Below are positions 17,388 through 26,296 of a stretch of DNA of 52,958 nt, in pieces. The stretch covers positions 1 through 52,958 of the forward strand of contig CAZPMK010000010.1 of assembly GCA_964587915.1 (NCBI GenBank). Direction: 5' to 3'. The position numbers were made by a program, and so were the translations under genes. Origin of the DNA: CAG-177 sp964587915 (GTDB taxonomy: Bacteria; Bacillota; Clostridia; Oscillospirales; Acutalibacteraceae). The notes beneath the pieces were generated by a model. That model made no database searches and was not told the origin of the DNA. It was given only the letters and a program-made list of their open reading frames with translations. Every line of letters begins with the position of its first letter. Position 1 is the first letter of the stretch.

Positions 17388-19129
17388 AAAACAAGCAGAA
17401 CACCCTGAAAAAGGTTCTTTTCTATGTCGGCAGATACAAGCCGCACCTTGTCTTTTCAATTATACTCGCCTCCGTCAGCGTTGCGGCAACGCTCTACATT
17501 CCCGTGCTTGCAGGTAACGCCATTGACGGAATCATCGCCCCCGGCAAGGTGGATTTTGATTATGTTATTCCCATGCTCATCGGAATAGGCATTCTTGCCG
17601 CCGTATCCGCTCTTGCCCAATGGATAATGAACGCCCTGAACAACAAGGTGACCTTCGGTGTCGTTCGAGATATCAGAAACGCCGCAATGAAACGCGTTCA
17701 GATTCTTCCTCTCAGCTACATTGACACTCATCCCGCAGGCGAAACGGTGAGCCGTATCATAGCGGATGCGGATCAGTTTGCCGACGGACTTCTCATGGGC
17801 TTCACTCAGCTTTTCACCGGCGTGATAACCATTCTCGGCACAATAGGCTTCATGCTTTCAATCAGCGTAAAAATTACTCTCGTTGTAGTTATCCTTACTC
17901 CCCTCTCGCTTTTTGTTGCAAGATTTATTGCAAACCGTACATTCTCCATGTTCAAGCTCCAATCGGAGACTCGCGGAGAGCAAACGGCATTCATCGAGGA
18001 AAAAATCGGCTCTCAAAAGGTCGTCAAGGCATTTACCCGTGAAGAAAAAACGGTTGCCGAATTTGATGAAATAAACGAACGATATGCAAAATGCTCGCTG
18101 AAAGCCATATTCTTTTCCTCGCTCACCAATCCCTCAACTCGCTTTGTAAACAGCATGGTATATGCCGCCGTCGGACTTACGGGTGCTCTTGCGGCAGTCG
18201 GCGGAAGCATAACGGTGGGCGGTCTCTCCTGCTTTTTGAGCTATGCAAACCAATACACAAAGCCGTTCAATGAAATTTCGGGCGTTATTGCCGAGCTTCA
18301 AAATGCTCTTGCCTGTGCGGAAAGACTGTTTGAACTTATTGAGCAGGAACCGCAGACTCCCGACTGCCCCAACGCTCTCACTCTTGAGAATGCAAAGGGC
18401 GATGTTTCAATGAAGAATGTTTCTTTCTCATATGTCAAGGATAAAGAGCTTATCAAAAATCTCAACATTGACGTGAAGGCGGGCAGCAGAATAGCGATAG
18501 TCGGACCTACGGGCTGCGGAAAAACCACTCTGATAAATCTGCTCATGCGTTTTTACGATGTTGACGGCGGAATCATCGGCGTTGACGGCATTGATATCAA
18601 CGATATCACCCGTTCGAGCCTGCGTCGCAGCTACGGAATGGTGCTTCAGGATACTTGGCTCAAGGACGGCACGGTTCGGGAAAACATTGCAATGGGCAAG
18701 CCCGATGCAACGGATGAAGAAATCATCGCCGCCGCCAAAGCCTCCCATGCTCACAGCTTCATAAAGAGAATGCCGCAGGGCTATGATACGGTTATTTCGG
18801 ATGAAAATTCGGGACTGTCGCAGGGTCAAAAGCAGCTTTTGTGTATAGCAAGAGTTATGCTCTGTCTGCCTCCAATGCTCATTCTCGATGAAGCGACCTC
18901 CTCAATCGATACCAGAACGGAAATCAAGATACAGCAGGCGTTTTCCCGTATGATGCAAGGCAGAACGAGCTTCGTTGTGGCACATCGCCTTTCAACGATA
19001 AAGCATTCGGATTTAATTCTTGTTATGAAAGACGGCAACATAATCGAGCAGGGCACGCACGCTCAGCTCATGGAGAAAAACGGCTTCTATGCCGCACTCT
19101 ACAACAGCCGTCTCGACAACGGTGCATGA
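17384..19129 (+). CDS. Heterodimeric ABC exporter, catalytically competent subunit
   Basis: A 581-residue half-transporter with six membrane helices and an NBD. Walker A is GPTGCGKTTL, Walker B ends MLILD502-E503 with the catalytic Glu, and the switch His is in VAHRLS. Its signature is LSQGQKQ instead of LSGGQ. The intact ATP site is therefore made of this subunit's Walker A/B and the FSGGQ of the first subunit. Translation is coupled to the first subunit by the ATGA overlap, and the kinase-like gene starts two bases after its stop. Confidence 0.93.
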   Translation: MKNKQNTLKKVLFYVGRYKPHLVFSIILASVSVAATLYIPVLAGNAIDGIIAPGKVDFDYVIPMLIGIGILAAVSALAQWIMNALNNKVTFGVVRDIRNAAMKRVQILPLSYIDTHPAGETVSRIIADADQFADGLLMGFTQLFTGVITILGTIGFMLSISVKITLVVVILTPLSLFVARFIANRTFSMFKLQSETRGEQTAFIEEKIGSQKVVKAFTREEKTVAEFDEINERYAKCSLKAIFFSSLTNPSTRFVNSMVYAAVGLTGALAAVGGSITVGGLSCFLSYANQYTKPFNEISGVIAELQNALACAERLFELIEQEPQTPDCPNALTLENAKGDVSMKNVSFSYVKDKELIKNLNIDVKAGSRIAIVGPTGCGKTTLINLLMRFYDVDGGIIGVDGIDINDITRSSLRRSYGMVLQDTWLKDGTVRENIAMGKPDATDEEIIAAAKASHAHSFIKRMPQGYDTVISDENSGLSQGQKQLLCIARVMLCLPPMLILDEATSSIDTRTEIKIQQAFSRMMQGRTSFVVAHRLSTIKHSDLILVMKDGNIIEQGTHAQLMEKNGFYAALYNSRLDNGA

Positions 19130-19130
19130 T

Positions 19131-19700
19131 ATGGAACAACTGATAAAGCGTATCTCCGAGCTTTTGGAAACACAGAGTCGAGCCGTTATTGCAATTGACG
19201 GTCAAGCCGCATCGGGAAAAACGACTCTTGCCGAGGAGCTTTCCCGTCGCTTTGGCGGCTGTGTTATCCACACGGACGATTTCTTTCTTCCCGCCGAGCT
19301 TCGTACCCCCGAACGCCTTGCCGTGCCCGGCGGAAACATTCATTATGAACGCTTCTGCGATGAGGTCATACGCGGAATTATAAGCGGTGAGCCGTTTGAA
19401 TATTCCGTATTTGACTGCGGCAGTATGAGCATTTCAGGCAAAAAAGCAGCGACTCCCGAGGGAGTCGTCATAATTGAGGGATCCTATTCGCTTCATCCGA
19501 AAATACCCGATATATATGATATAAAGGTGTTTCTTTCAGCTCCGCTTGAAATTCGTCTTGAACGCATTTTGAAGCGGAACGGAGAGCAGAAGCTGAAAAT
19601 GTTCACCGAAAAATGGATACCGCTCGAGGAAGCGTATTTCGCCGCCTGCGGCACAAAAGAAAAATGTGATTTCGTGATACAAAAAACCGCCCTGCTTTGA
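19131..19700 (+). CDS. Uridine-kinase-like P-loop phosphotransferase
   Basis: A 189-residue cytoplasmic P-loop protein: Walker A in IDGQAASGKTTL, DDFF after the second strand, and the IIEGSYSLHPKI segment of the uridine kinase/phosphoribulokinase family. The start at 19131 follows the ABC stop by one base, so translation is coupled; a longer frame from 19089 would overlap the ABC gene and has no ribosome site. Its partner substrate could be a nucleoside or a small phosphorylated compound; its place behind an exporter does not settle this. Confidence 0.82.
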   Translation: MEQLIKRISELLETQSRAVIAIDGQAASGKTTLAEELSRRFGGCVIHTDDFFLPAELRTPERLAVPGGNIHYERFCDEVIRGIISGEPFEYSVFDCGSMSISGKKAATPEGVVIIEGSYSLHPKIPDIYDIKVFLSAPLEIRLERILKRNGEQKLKMFTEKWIPLEEAYFAACGTKEKCDFVIQKTALL

Positions 19701-19711
19701 GCAAGGCGGTT
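19685..19711. terminator. Bidirectional terminator
   Basis: AACCGCC (19685-19691) pairs with GGCGGTT (19705-19711), with TGC/GCA extending the stem. The left arm lies inside the end of the kinase gene. On the minus strand it is followed by a run of T, so it also ends the wall-anchored protein gene at 19728. Confidence 0.7.
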
Positions 19712-19727
19712 ATTTTACTGTCTGTTA

Positions 19728-20183
19728 TCAGTTATCCTTCTTTGTTTTAACAACTGCGGTTACGCCTGCCGCAAGAGCAAGAAGAGCTACTGCGGGAACA
19801 ACAACGCTGCTGCCCGTTGAGGGAATGGTATTGTCAACCTTTGCGGGCTTCTTGGTGGTGGTTGCCTTGGTGCTGTTTTCGTCGGGATCAATATAGTTGG
19901 TCTGGCTTACCGCCATGGTCTTTGTTACGTCGGGAGAGGTGGTGGTTACGGTTGCGGTCGTAGAATCGTCTTCCTTTGTGGTAGAGGTAGTTTCATCAGC
20001 CTTCGCAGTAGAGGAGGTTTCTTCTGCTTTTGTGGAAGATGTTTCGGCTACAGTAGTGGATGTGGTTTCTCTTTCATCAACAGGGTCATCATTATCGGGT
20101 GCCGCAAAAGCACCGATCGCAAATGTGCATACGGCTACCGCAGCAAGGAGTACTGCAAGCAGGAGAGAAACTGTCTTTTTCAT
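19728..20183 (-). CDS. Small Thr/Ser/Glu-rich wall-anchored protein (IPSTG motif)
   Basis: A 151-residue exported protein. Signal peptide 1-27 (MKKTVSLLLAVLLAAVAVC..., cleavage near AFA). Residues 33-105 are low-complexity, rich in Thr, Ser, Glu, Asp and Val with repeated (S/T)TxAE(E/T) units, a likely stalk. The C-terminus has a sortase-type signal: IPSTG, a hydrophobic stretch and a short KTKKDN tail. IPSTG differs from LPxTG at the first position. No sortase gene is in the window. Function unknown; probably a surface display stalk. Confidence 0.7.
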   Translation of the reverse strand: MKKTVSLLLAVLLAAVAVCTFAIGAFAAPDNDDPVDERETTSTTVAETSSTKAEETSSTAKADETTSTTKEDDSTTATVTTTSPDVTKTMAVSQTNYIDPDENSTKATTTKKPAKVDNTIPSTGSSVVVPAVALLALAAGVTAVVKTKKDN

Positions 20184-20370
20184 TGGTAATTACCGTCCTT
20201 TTTATCATGTTTAATATTATACACTTATATTTATACACTTTGGGGAGGCTTTTGTCAAGTGTTATAATTCCCAAACAAAACAAATGATGAAATTTAACAT
20301 TTAGTTAATTTGAATTAAATCCGCATTGCCGTAAATGATAATATTGAATCTTTCCGAAAGGAGCATCAAC

Positions 20371-20547
20371 GTGAACGGCAACGGCAAGAAAACCATCAAA
20401 ACAAAAGCACAATGGCACTTCAAAACAGGGGAGCCCGAAAAGGGCTACGATTTGAATGACACCGACATTCACACCGATGTGCTCGGGAGTTATACGGGAA
20501 CGCCGTACAACGGAATCGAGCCTGAGCAGGATGCCGATGACCTATAA
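20371..20547 (+). CDS. Small acidic protein of unknown function
   Basis: A 58-residue protein started by GTG at 20371, eight bases after GAAAGGAG. The N-terminus is basic (NGNGKKTIKTKAQW), the C-terminus acidic and ends QDADDL. The central DVLGSYTGTPYNG and the final acidic motif look like those of small conserved clostridial proteins I have an impression of, but no function is known to me. The hairpin-rich segment at 20551-20715 directly follows its stop. Confidence 0.55.
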   Translation: MNGNGKKTIKTKAQWHFKTGEPEKGYDLNDTDIHTDVLGSYTGTPYNGIEPEQDADDL

Positions 20548-20550
20548 AAC

Positions 20551-20715
20551 GGGCTTGGCGGAGCACAATGTGCCTTTGTGCTCCGCCGCACTGCCGTCTT
20601 TTGTTCCCCCATATGCAGCTCCTTTCCCCAAAGAAGCTGCGGGAGTCTATGTGGAATCCACCTTGTGAGCCCTCCATCCGATTTCAGGTCAAGTGGAATT
20701 TCCTTTTATTTTATT
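20551..20715 (+). ncRNA. Candidate structured small RNA or long 3' leader-like region (6S-like?)
   Basis: Several stems can form on the plus strand: a perfect 12-bp hairpin (20557-20568 with 20576-20587), GCAGCT/AGCTGC around 20611-20640, and TCCAC-C-TTG with CAAGTGGA near the end, the last followed by ATTTCCTTTTATTTTATTTTT, which reads as an intrinsic terminator. CTTGGC at 20554-20559 could also pair with GTCAAG near 20690, giving a long closed rod somewhat like 6S RNA. No homology can be tested here; it may merely be the 3' region of the small gene upstream. Confidence 0.35.
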
Positions 20716-22721
20716 TTTATGCTTGAAAGCACGGAGCTGTCTTTTATCGAGAACGCTACAACCTTTTCGCCCGATATGGTGTAGAGATTGTCATCCGTCA
20801 CAGCCGCTCTCGAGGCGGTATCTCCGACGGTCTGCGTATCATGAGTGTAAGCTCCCACGGGCGTAATCTTGCCCTGTGCAACGCTGAACAACATATAGCT
20901 TGAAATGCTTGTGCCGTCAGAATTTACGGTTACGACGGGTATGCCGAATGTTTCTGTTTCGGAAACAAGAATTATTCCCTTGCCGTGTGCCTCCGACGGA
21001 ATAATCATGTTCGATTCAAGAACATATCCCGCCACCTCTTTCGGCTCGTTGGAATCCGTTACGTCAAAGAGAGTTATCGTTGCACCGGCACCGTTTCCGC
21101 CGTCCTTTATGCCTATCAGCTTCGTTTCTCCCACCGAGAAAAGCTCGCCGGAAAAGCCGTCGGTATCAATCGAGCCTGCGATTTTCGGATTTTTCGGGTC
21201 GGAGAGATCAACTATTTTTGTCTTGCTCGTACCGTTTTCAACAACATAGGCGTTTGTACCGGAAAATCTTATGCTTTCCGCTCCGTTTTCGCAGACATTT
21301 TTAATTCCGCCGACATATTCCATGCTCTCGCTGAGAATGTGGATATCCGTGGATTTTCCGTCCGATGCCGCCATACGGAGCATACCGCTTTTTTCGTCTG
21401 CCGAAATATCGGTAATCACCGAGCCTTCAAGAGTGTATGAGCCGGAAAGCCCGACACCCGTTCCGCTTACTGCGAATCTGTATATTTCCGTAAGGTTTTT
21501 ATACTCCGATTTTTCATCGGTCGAAACAAATTCTCTTGAAATATAAACCGCCTTTGACGAACAGTAAATTTCACTGCCGCTTCCGAGAATCGCCAGAGAG
21601 CCGACGCTGAAATCGCTTCCGTCAAAATCGGTAACCGTGATGAACAAATACGATGCCTCGGGTGCATTTACGGATATGAAAACATTATCCGCACTCAGAG
21701 CCGCCGCCTTTCCGTCAATCGAGAAGCTCGGCAGGAGCTTGCCCGCCGCCGCTGCCGCCTTTGCGGCAAGAGCACTTATGGGCTTTGCGGTTACAAGACA
21801 AAGTCTGCCGCCGTAGAGCTTTGAGGTTACATAAGAACCGTCCTGCACGTGTTCACGCACCTTGACGGGAGCAGTCGGGTCGGATATATCGTAATACAGT
21901 GCCGCCGTTGAAAGCTCGCTCGCCGCAGAAGACTCCGTCATTGCGTAGTCATAACGCTTCATCATCGCTATGAGCTTGGTGCCTCTCAGGTAAATTTCAA
22001 AGCACTCGCTGAACTGTGAGGAATTCGACGAATCGGAAAGCACTATGGTTGAAACAACCTTCATTTCCTCTGCCGGAACAGCCTTGATAATCTTTATCTG
22101 TTCGAGCGGTCTGCCCGTTTGAGAATCCGTCCCCGTTGTGACAATATACAAATATTTGCCGTCGCTTTTGACGATATCCGCCGTTTGCGAAAGGCTCTCC
22201 GATGAACCGCCAACGGAGGTCATAACCTCGTTTGAACCGAGTACAAGCGGAGTTTCGGGAAGCGAAGCGACATATCCCGTTTTATTATCTTTGCTTGCGT
22301 TTTCGGTTTTTTCCTCGGAGCTTACCGAAGAATCGAGCCGTTCCTCATTTTGAAGAATTTTGCGTACCGCCTGCTCGACTTCCTCATAGCTGCTTACGCT
22401 CTTTATCGGGTCGTCCATCTCGAAGCCCTCATATGCAGGGTCATGCACAACCGTGGTCGGGCCCACATTCGGCTTCATAACAAGCAGTGCCCCCACGACA
22501 ACGGCAAGCATTGCCGCAGCCGCCGTAATTCGTCTGAGTATTATTATATTGTTGTCCTTATGTCCCGTTTCACAAGAAAAATCCCTTTGTGTTTCTTGGC
22601 TCTTTTTGAGCATTTCAACGATATTTTCTTTTTCCAGTCTTTTCGGAATCCTTGTTTCGGATGCCGACTTTTCAAAATCCCCTTTAAGCTGTTCGAGGAG
22701 CTGCTTATCCTTTTTATTCAT
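20706..22721 (-). CDS. Membrane-anchored beta-propeller protein (sigma-factor partner)
   Basis: About 671 residues. A cytoplasmic N-terminus (about 1-70), one membrane helix (about residues 74-92, ITAAAAMLAVVVGALLVM) and a large extracytoplasmic part belonging to the family of secreted proteins with a C-terminal beta-propeller domain. Propeller-type units recur, such as YLYIVTTG, KLIAMMKRYDY and DLSDPKNPKIAGSI. The gene directly follows the ECF-type sigma gene and the topology is that of an anti-sigma factor or sensor, so it probably holds or modulates that sigma factor. ATG at 22719-22721 with AAAGGGGG eight bases before it is preferred over the ATG at 22742, which overlaps the sigma stop by four bases. 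Confidence 0.8.
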   Translation of the reverse strand: MNKKDKQLLEQLKGDFEKSASETRIPKRLEKENIVEMLKKSQETQRDFSCETGHKDNNIIILRRITAAAAMLAVVVGALLVMKPNVGPTTVVHDPAYEGFEMDDPIKSVSSYEEVEQAVRKILQNEERLDSSVSSEEKTENASKDNKTGYVASLPETPLVLGSNEVMTSVGGSSESLSQTADIVKSDGKYLYIVTTGTDSQTGRPLEQIKIIKAVPAEEMKVVSTIVLSDSSNSSQFSECFEIYLRGTKLIAMMKRYDYAMTESSAASELSTAALYYDISDPTAPVKVREHVQDGSYVTSKLYGGRLCLVTAKPISALAAKAAAAAGKLLPSFSIDGKAAALSADNVFISVNAPEASYLFITVTDFDGSDFSVGSLAILGSGSEIYCSSKAVYISREFVSTDEKSEYKNLTEIYRFAVSGTGVGLSGSYTLEGSVITDISADEKSGMLRMAASDGKSTDIHILSESMEYVGGIKNVCENGAESIRFSGTNAYVVENGTSKTKIVDLSDPKNPKIAGSIDTDGFSGELFSVGETKLIGIKDGGNGAGATITLFDVTDSNEPKEVAGYVLESNMIIPSEAHGKGIILVSETETFGIPVVTVNSDGTSISSYMLFSVAQGKITPVGAYTHDTQTVGDTASRAAVTDDNLYTISGEKVVAFSIKDSSVLSSIKIK

Positions 22722-22738
22722 CTGTTTCGCCCCCTTTC

Positions 22739-23272
22739 TCATCCGTTCTCGTCCATATATCGGCGCAGCTTTTCAAGCGATCGCTTGAGCTTTGAACGCA
22801 CCGTAGCGGACGGACAGTCGAGTATTTCCGCTATTTCATGACTTTTGTAATTTCCGATAACGCTGAGCAGTACGATTTCTCTTTCCTGCTCCGAGAGTCT
22901 TTGCAATGCAGATTGCAATTCAACGGAAACATTCAAATCCTCCGCCGCCGTTACGTTATCGAAGCCCCCGTTTTCGTCGTCAAGCCAAATAACGGATTTT
23001 TTCTTTTCGTTTTCGGTGTAGTATCTTTTGCAAGCCGCACACAGTATCTTAAAGAGCCATCCTTTAAATGCCGAGGGCTTACGCAAGGAGCCTATCTGCC
23101 GAAAAGCAGACAGCACCGCATCCGAAACCGCATCCTGTGCAAGGCTTTCACTGCCTGTAACACAGCACGCATAGTAATACATTTCTTTATAGTATATTTC
23201 ATACAGCTCGCCGAAAGCGTCGGCATCGCCGTTTTTCGCAAGAGTAACGAGTTCGTTTATTTGAGCGCTCAA
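22739..23272 (-). CDS. ECF-type RNA polymerase sigma factor
   Basis: Sigma-70-family factor of 177 residues with only regions 2 and 4. Region 2 covers about 10-80 (DAFGELYEIYYKEMYYYA, AQDAVSDAV) and the helix-turn-helix of region 4 about 115-170 (LSEQEREIVLLSVIGNYKSHEIAEILDCPSATVRSKLKRSLEKLR). TTG start at 23270-23272, six bases after GGAGGG. It is followed immediately by the membrane-anchored beta-propeller protein, the expected position of an anti-sigma gene. The promoter it recognises is not evident. Confidence 0.93.
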   Translation of the reverse strand: MSAQINELVTLAKNGDADAFGELYEIYYKEMYYYACCVTGSESLAQDAVSDAVLSAFRQIGSLRKPSAFKGWLFKILCAACKRYYTENEKKKSVIWLDDENGGFDNVTAAEDLNVSVELQSALQRLSEQEREIVLLSVIGNYKSHEIAEILDCPSATVRSKLKRSLEKLRRYMDENG

Positions 23273-23410
23273 CCTCGACCCTCCTTACCGCTTCATTAAA
23301 TAAGTGTGCTCATTTTGCCGTTTTGTTGCATCGAATTTAAAAAAATTTAATTTTTTCGCCGATACGGGAATACTATACATGATTTTATATGATAAAGCAA
23401 GGTGTGTTTT

Positions 23411-24289
23411 GTGAAAAAATCAATTTGCGTACTTTTACTTTTGGCGATTTTGTCGTTTTGTGCCTGTACCGGCAGAAGTACCCTTGAAGAAAATGATGCC
23501 GCCGCTCCCGTAACGGTTGAGGATACCGGCAGAAAGGCACTTGAAAGGGTGAGCTTTTCCGTTCCCGACCCCTACAACGCAAGGGGACTTCCGACGAAAA
23601 AGATTGAGCACAGCTACGGTGTTGCGAAAAACGGTCAGGTACACGATATTTCAAAAGCCGCTCAGAGCTTTTTTGAAGAAAAGAGCTACAGGGCTTTTTG
23701 CTATGACACCTCGGAGGGGACAAAATCCCTCTATCTTACCTTTGACTGCGGATGGGAAAACGGTTACACGGCAAAGGTTCTTGACGTTCTGAAAGAAAAA
23801 AATGTTCCCGCCGCTTTTTTCTGCACGCTCGAGCACATTAAAGAGGAGCCGGAGCTGATAGCCCGAATGATAAGCGAGGGACACATTGTCGGCAACCACT
23901 CTTCTCGGCATCCCGATTTTGCAAAAATCACCCGTGAACGCATGGCGAAGGAAATACTTGAATGTGATAATTTCCTGCGTGAAAATTTCGGCTATACCGG
24001 TGCGTTTTTCCGTTTTCCCGAGGGCTCATATAATGAAAGTGCCTTGGAGCTTGTCGGCTCCATGGGATATACAAGCGTATTCTGGTCGTGTGCCTATGCC
24101 GATTGGGACGTAAACGATATTCGCGGAAAGAATTATGCTTTTGAGACCGTGACCTCCCGTCTGCATCCCGGAGCGGTAATTCTTCTGCACTCCGTTTCTC
24201 CCGACAACGCCGCCGCTCTCGGAGACATCATTGATTGGGCACGGCAAAACGGCTATGAATTTAAGGCTTTGACCGAATACGGGGCTTAA
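23411..24289 (+). CDS. Polysaccharide deacetylase of the PdaA type
   Basis: A 292-residue exported NodB-domain protein. The N-terminus is a signal peptide ending LSFCAC, possibly a lipoprotein signal with an atypical lipobox. Deacetylase motifs are in order: TFDCGWENGYT (motif 1), HSSRHPD with the metal His pair (motif 2), RFPEGSYN (motif 3) and LHPGAVILLHS (motif 5). The TFD-x-GW/YENGYT form is that of PdaA, which removes acetyl groups from muramic acid in making spore-cortex delta-lactam. Motif 1 has Cys where PdaA usually has Asn. GTG at 23411 after AAGGTG is the likely start. A role in spore cortex would suggest a spore former; not proven. Confidence 0.85.
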   Translation: MKKSICVLLLLAILSFCACTGRSTLEENDAAAPVTVEDTGRKALERVSFSVPDPYNARGLPTKKIEHSYGVAKNGQVHDISKAAQSFFEEKSYRAFCYDTSEGTKSLYLTFDCGWENGYTAKVLDVLKEKNVPAAFFCTLEHIKEEPELIARMISEGHIVGNHSSRHPDFAKITRERMAKEILECDNFLRENFGYTGAFFRFPEGSYNESALELVGSMGYTSVFWSCAYADWDVNDIRGKNYAFETVTSRLHPGAVILLHSVSPDNAAALGDIIDWARQNGYEFKALTEYGA

Positions 24290-24316
24290 ATTTTCAAAAA
24301 AATTTTCCTCCGACTA

Positions 24317-24345
24317 TTGCATTGAAACGGCGATAATGCTATACT
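24317..24345 (+). promoter_or_regulatory. Sigma-A promoter of asnA-ylmH
   Basis: TTGCAT (24317-24322), 17-base spacer, TATACT (24340-24345); the asnA ATG follows at 24377 with GGAGGG before it. Confidence 0.5.
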
Positions 24346-24376
24346 TTTAGAATAGTTTTAATTCGGAGGGTTCAAA

Positions 24377-25390
24377 ATGTATAAGCTGTATATTCCCGAG
24401 GGTTATCACTCTCTTTTGAGCCGCAGGCAAACTCAGCTTGCCATTAAAAAGGTTAAGGATTTCTTTGAAAGGGATCTTGCCATTCAGCTCAACCTCACCC
24501 GTGTTTCCGCACCGCTTTTCGTGGATTCAAAATCGGGACTCAATGATACGCTCAACGGGGTTGAAAGACCCGTCAGCTTTGACATCAAGGGAATCGACAC
24601 GGGCGATGTTGAAATAGTACAGTCACTTGCAAAGTGGAAAAGGCTTGCGTTAAAGCAGTACGGCTTTGAAGCGGGCGAGGGACTTTATACCGACATGAAC
24701 GCCATTCGCCGTGACGAGGATACGGACAATATCCACTCCGTTTTTGTTGATCAATGGGATTGGGAGAAGCATATCGAAAAATCGGAACGCAATGAGGAAA
24801 CTCTCAAAATTGCAGTCAGGGCGATTTACCGTGCTCTCAGACACACCGAAAGATATGTTGCGGACGACTATGATTTTGTCGAGAAGCATTTTCTCCCCGA
24901 TAAAATTACCTTTGTCACCACGCAGGAGCTTGAGGATATGTATCCCGACCTCACTCCGAAAGAGAGAGAAAACCGCATTGCCCGTGAGAAAAAGGCTGTA
25001 TTTATAATGAAAATAGGCGGCAAGCTCAACAGTGGCGAAATCCACGACGGCAGAGCACCCGACTATGACGATTGGGAGCTTAACGGAGATATAGTTGTTT
25101 ATTATCCCGTTCTTGATATCGCATTTGAGCTTTCATCAATGGGCATAAGAGTTGACGAGGAGTCTTTGACTCGCCAGCTTGAAATAAGAGGCTGTCCCGA
25201 ACGCAAGGAGCTTCCTTTCCACAAGGCACTTCTTAACGGCGAGCTTCCCTATTCGATAGGCGGCGGCATAGGTCAGTCGAGAATTTGTATGTTCTTCCTG
25301 CGTAAGGCTCATATCGGCGAGGTTCAGGCATCGGTCTGGCCCGAGGAAATGATAGCGGAATGCAAGGCTAAGGGCGTTGACCTGCTTTAA
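24377..25390 (+). CDS. asnA: Aspartate-ammonia ligase AsnA
   Basis: Ammonia-dependent asparagine synthetase of 337 residues, the normal length, related to class II aminoacyl-tRNA synthetases. Seen: YIPEGYHSLLSRRQTQLAIKKVKDFFERDL at the start, NDTLNGVERPVSFD, the RRDEDTDNIHSVFVDQWDWE segment, the LPFHKALLNGELPYSIGGGIGQSR ATP-binding end and the WPEEM C-terminus. It converts aspartate, ammonia and ATP to asparagine in the cytoplasm. The YlmH gene starts 15 bases downstream. Confidence 0.97.
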   Translation: MYKLYIPEGYHSLLSRRQTQLAIKKVKDFFERDLAIQLNLTRVSAPLFVDSKSGLNDTLNGVERPVSFDIKGIDTGDVEIVQSLAKWKRLALKQYGFEAGEGLYTDMNAIRRDEDTDNIHSVFVDQWDWEKHIEKSERNEETLKIAVRAIYRALRHTERYVADDYDFVEKHFLPDKITFVTTQELEDMYPDLTPKERENRIAREKKAVFIMKIGGKLNSGEIHDGRAPDYDDWELNGDIVVYYPVLDIAFELSSMGIRVDEESLTRQLEIRGCPERKELPFHKALLNGELPYSIGGGIGQSRICMFFLRKAHIGEVQASVWPEEMIAECKAKGVDLL

Positions 25391-25405
25391 TCGGAGAGCT
25401 TTTAT

Positions 25406-26215
25406 ATGAACGGTTTACTGCCCGAGGAAAAGCTCCTGCTTGCGAGAATTGAGGATAAAGCACGCCTTTGCAGCGATAATTCCATGCTTGCAAACAGCGA
25501 TTTCCTCAATATGCACGAACAGTCACTTGTCAAAAATATGCGTCTTTCTTACTCGGACGTTCGCCTTGTGCTTTACAGTCCTTTGCCCGATTCGGAAAGA
25601 CGGATTGCCGTGTTTCTTCCGCCGTATATCGAAGCAGAGGATGCCGACGGTCTTGCCGAATATTTTGAAAGCGACCCCGACTCCGACCCGATAACGGTTC
25701 TTCAAGTCAAAAAGGACAGATTTTCTCCCGAGCTCAGTCACCGCGACTATCTCGGTGCTCTCATGTCTCTCGGAATAAAGCGTGAAACGACGGGAGATAT
25801 CCGCGTCACCGAAAACGGCTGTATGCTTGCCGTGCTGAACAAAATTGCTCCGTTCATCGTCGAAAATCTCGGCAGAGCGGGCAAAGGAACTTTAACGGCA
25901 ACAGCGGTGCCGCATTCGGAGCTTAAAGCTCTCGGAAATTCGGATAATGCGGTTTGTGCGAGCTTCACCGTTTCCACTCTGCGGCTCGACAGCATAGTAA
26001 AAAACGGCTTTTCCGTATCACGCTCCGCCGCCTGCGATGCCATAGAGCACGGCCTTGTTTTTGTCAACGACTGTGAATGCATGAAAGCGGACAAGCGTAT
26101 CGGAGAGGGCGACAAGATTGTTTTTCGCCGCAAGGGTCGGCTCATCGTCACCGATTGCTCCGCCGTGAGCAAAAAGGGAAGAATCATCGTAAACGTAAAA
26201 AAATATACATCATAA
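25406..26215 (+). CDS. ylmH: S4-domain RNA-binding protein YlmH
   Basis: A 269-residue YlmH-family protein with an N-terminal alpha/beta part (FLPPYIE, PVTVLQVK-like segment), a middle part (HRDYLGALMSLGIKRETTGDI) and a C-terminal S4 RNA-binding domain (about 185-255; LDSIVKNGFSVSRSAACDAIEHGLV...IGEGDKIVFR). In Firmicutes YlmH lies near cell division genes and is implicated in rescue of stalled ribosomes; here it instead follows asnA. GGAG ribosome site upstream of the ATG. Confidence 0.93.
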   Translation: MNGLLPEEKLLLARIEDKARLCSDNSMLANSDFLNMHEQSLVKNMRLSYSDVRLVLYSPLPDSERRIAVFLPPYIEAEDADGLAEYFESDPDSDPITVLQVKKDRFSPELSHRDYLGALMSLGIKRETTGDIRVTENGCMLAVLNKIAPFIVENLGRAGKGTLTATAVPHSELKALGNSDNAVCASFTVSTLRLDSIVKNGFSVSRSAACDAIEHGLVFVNDCECMKADKRIGEGDKIVFRRKGRLIVTDCSAVSKKGRIIVNVKKYTS

Positions 26216-26220
26216 GAATC

Positions 26221-26258
26221 AAGCCTTTTGTCTCCTTATCGAGATGAAAGGCTTTTTC
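26221..26258 (+). terminator. Terminator of asnA-ylmH
   Basis: AAGCCTTT (26221-26228) pairs with AAAGGCTT (26247-26254), followed by TTTCTG. Confidence 0.7.
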
Positions 26259-26296
26259 TGTCAGGCACGGACGGAAAATTGTTGAGTAAATTCAGG

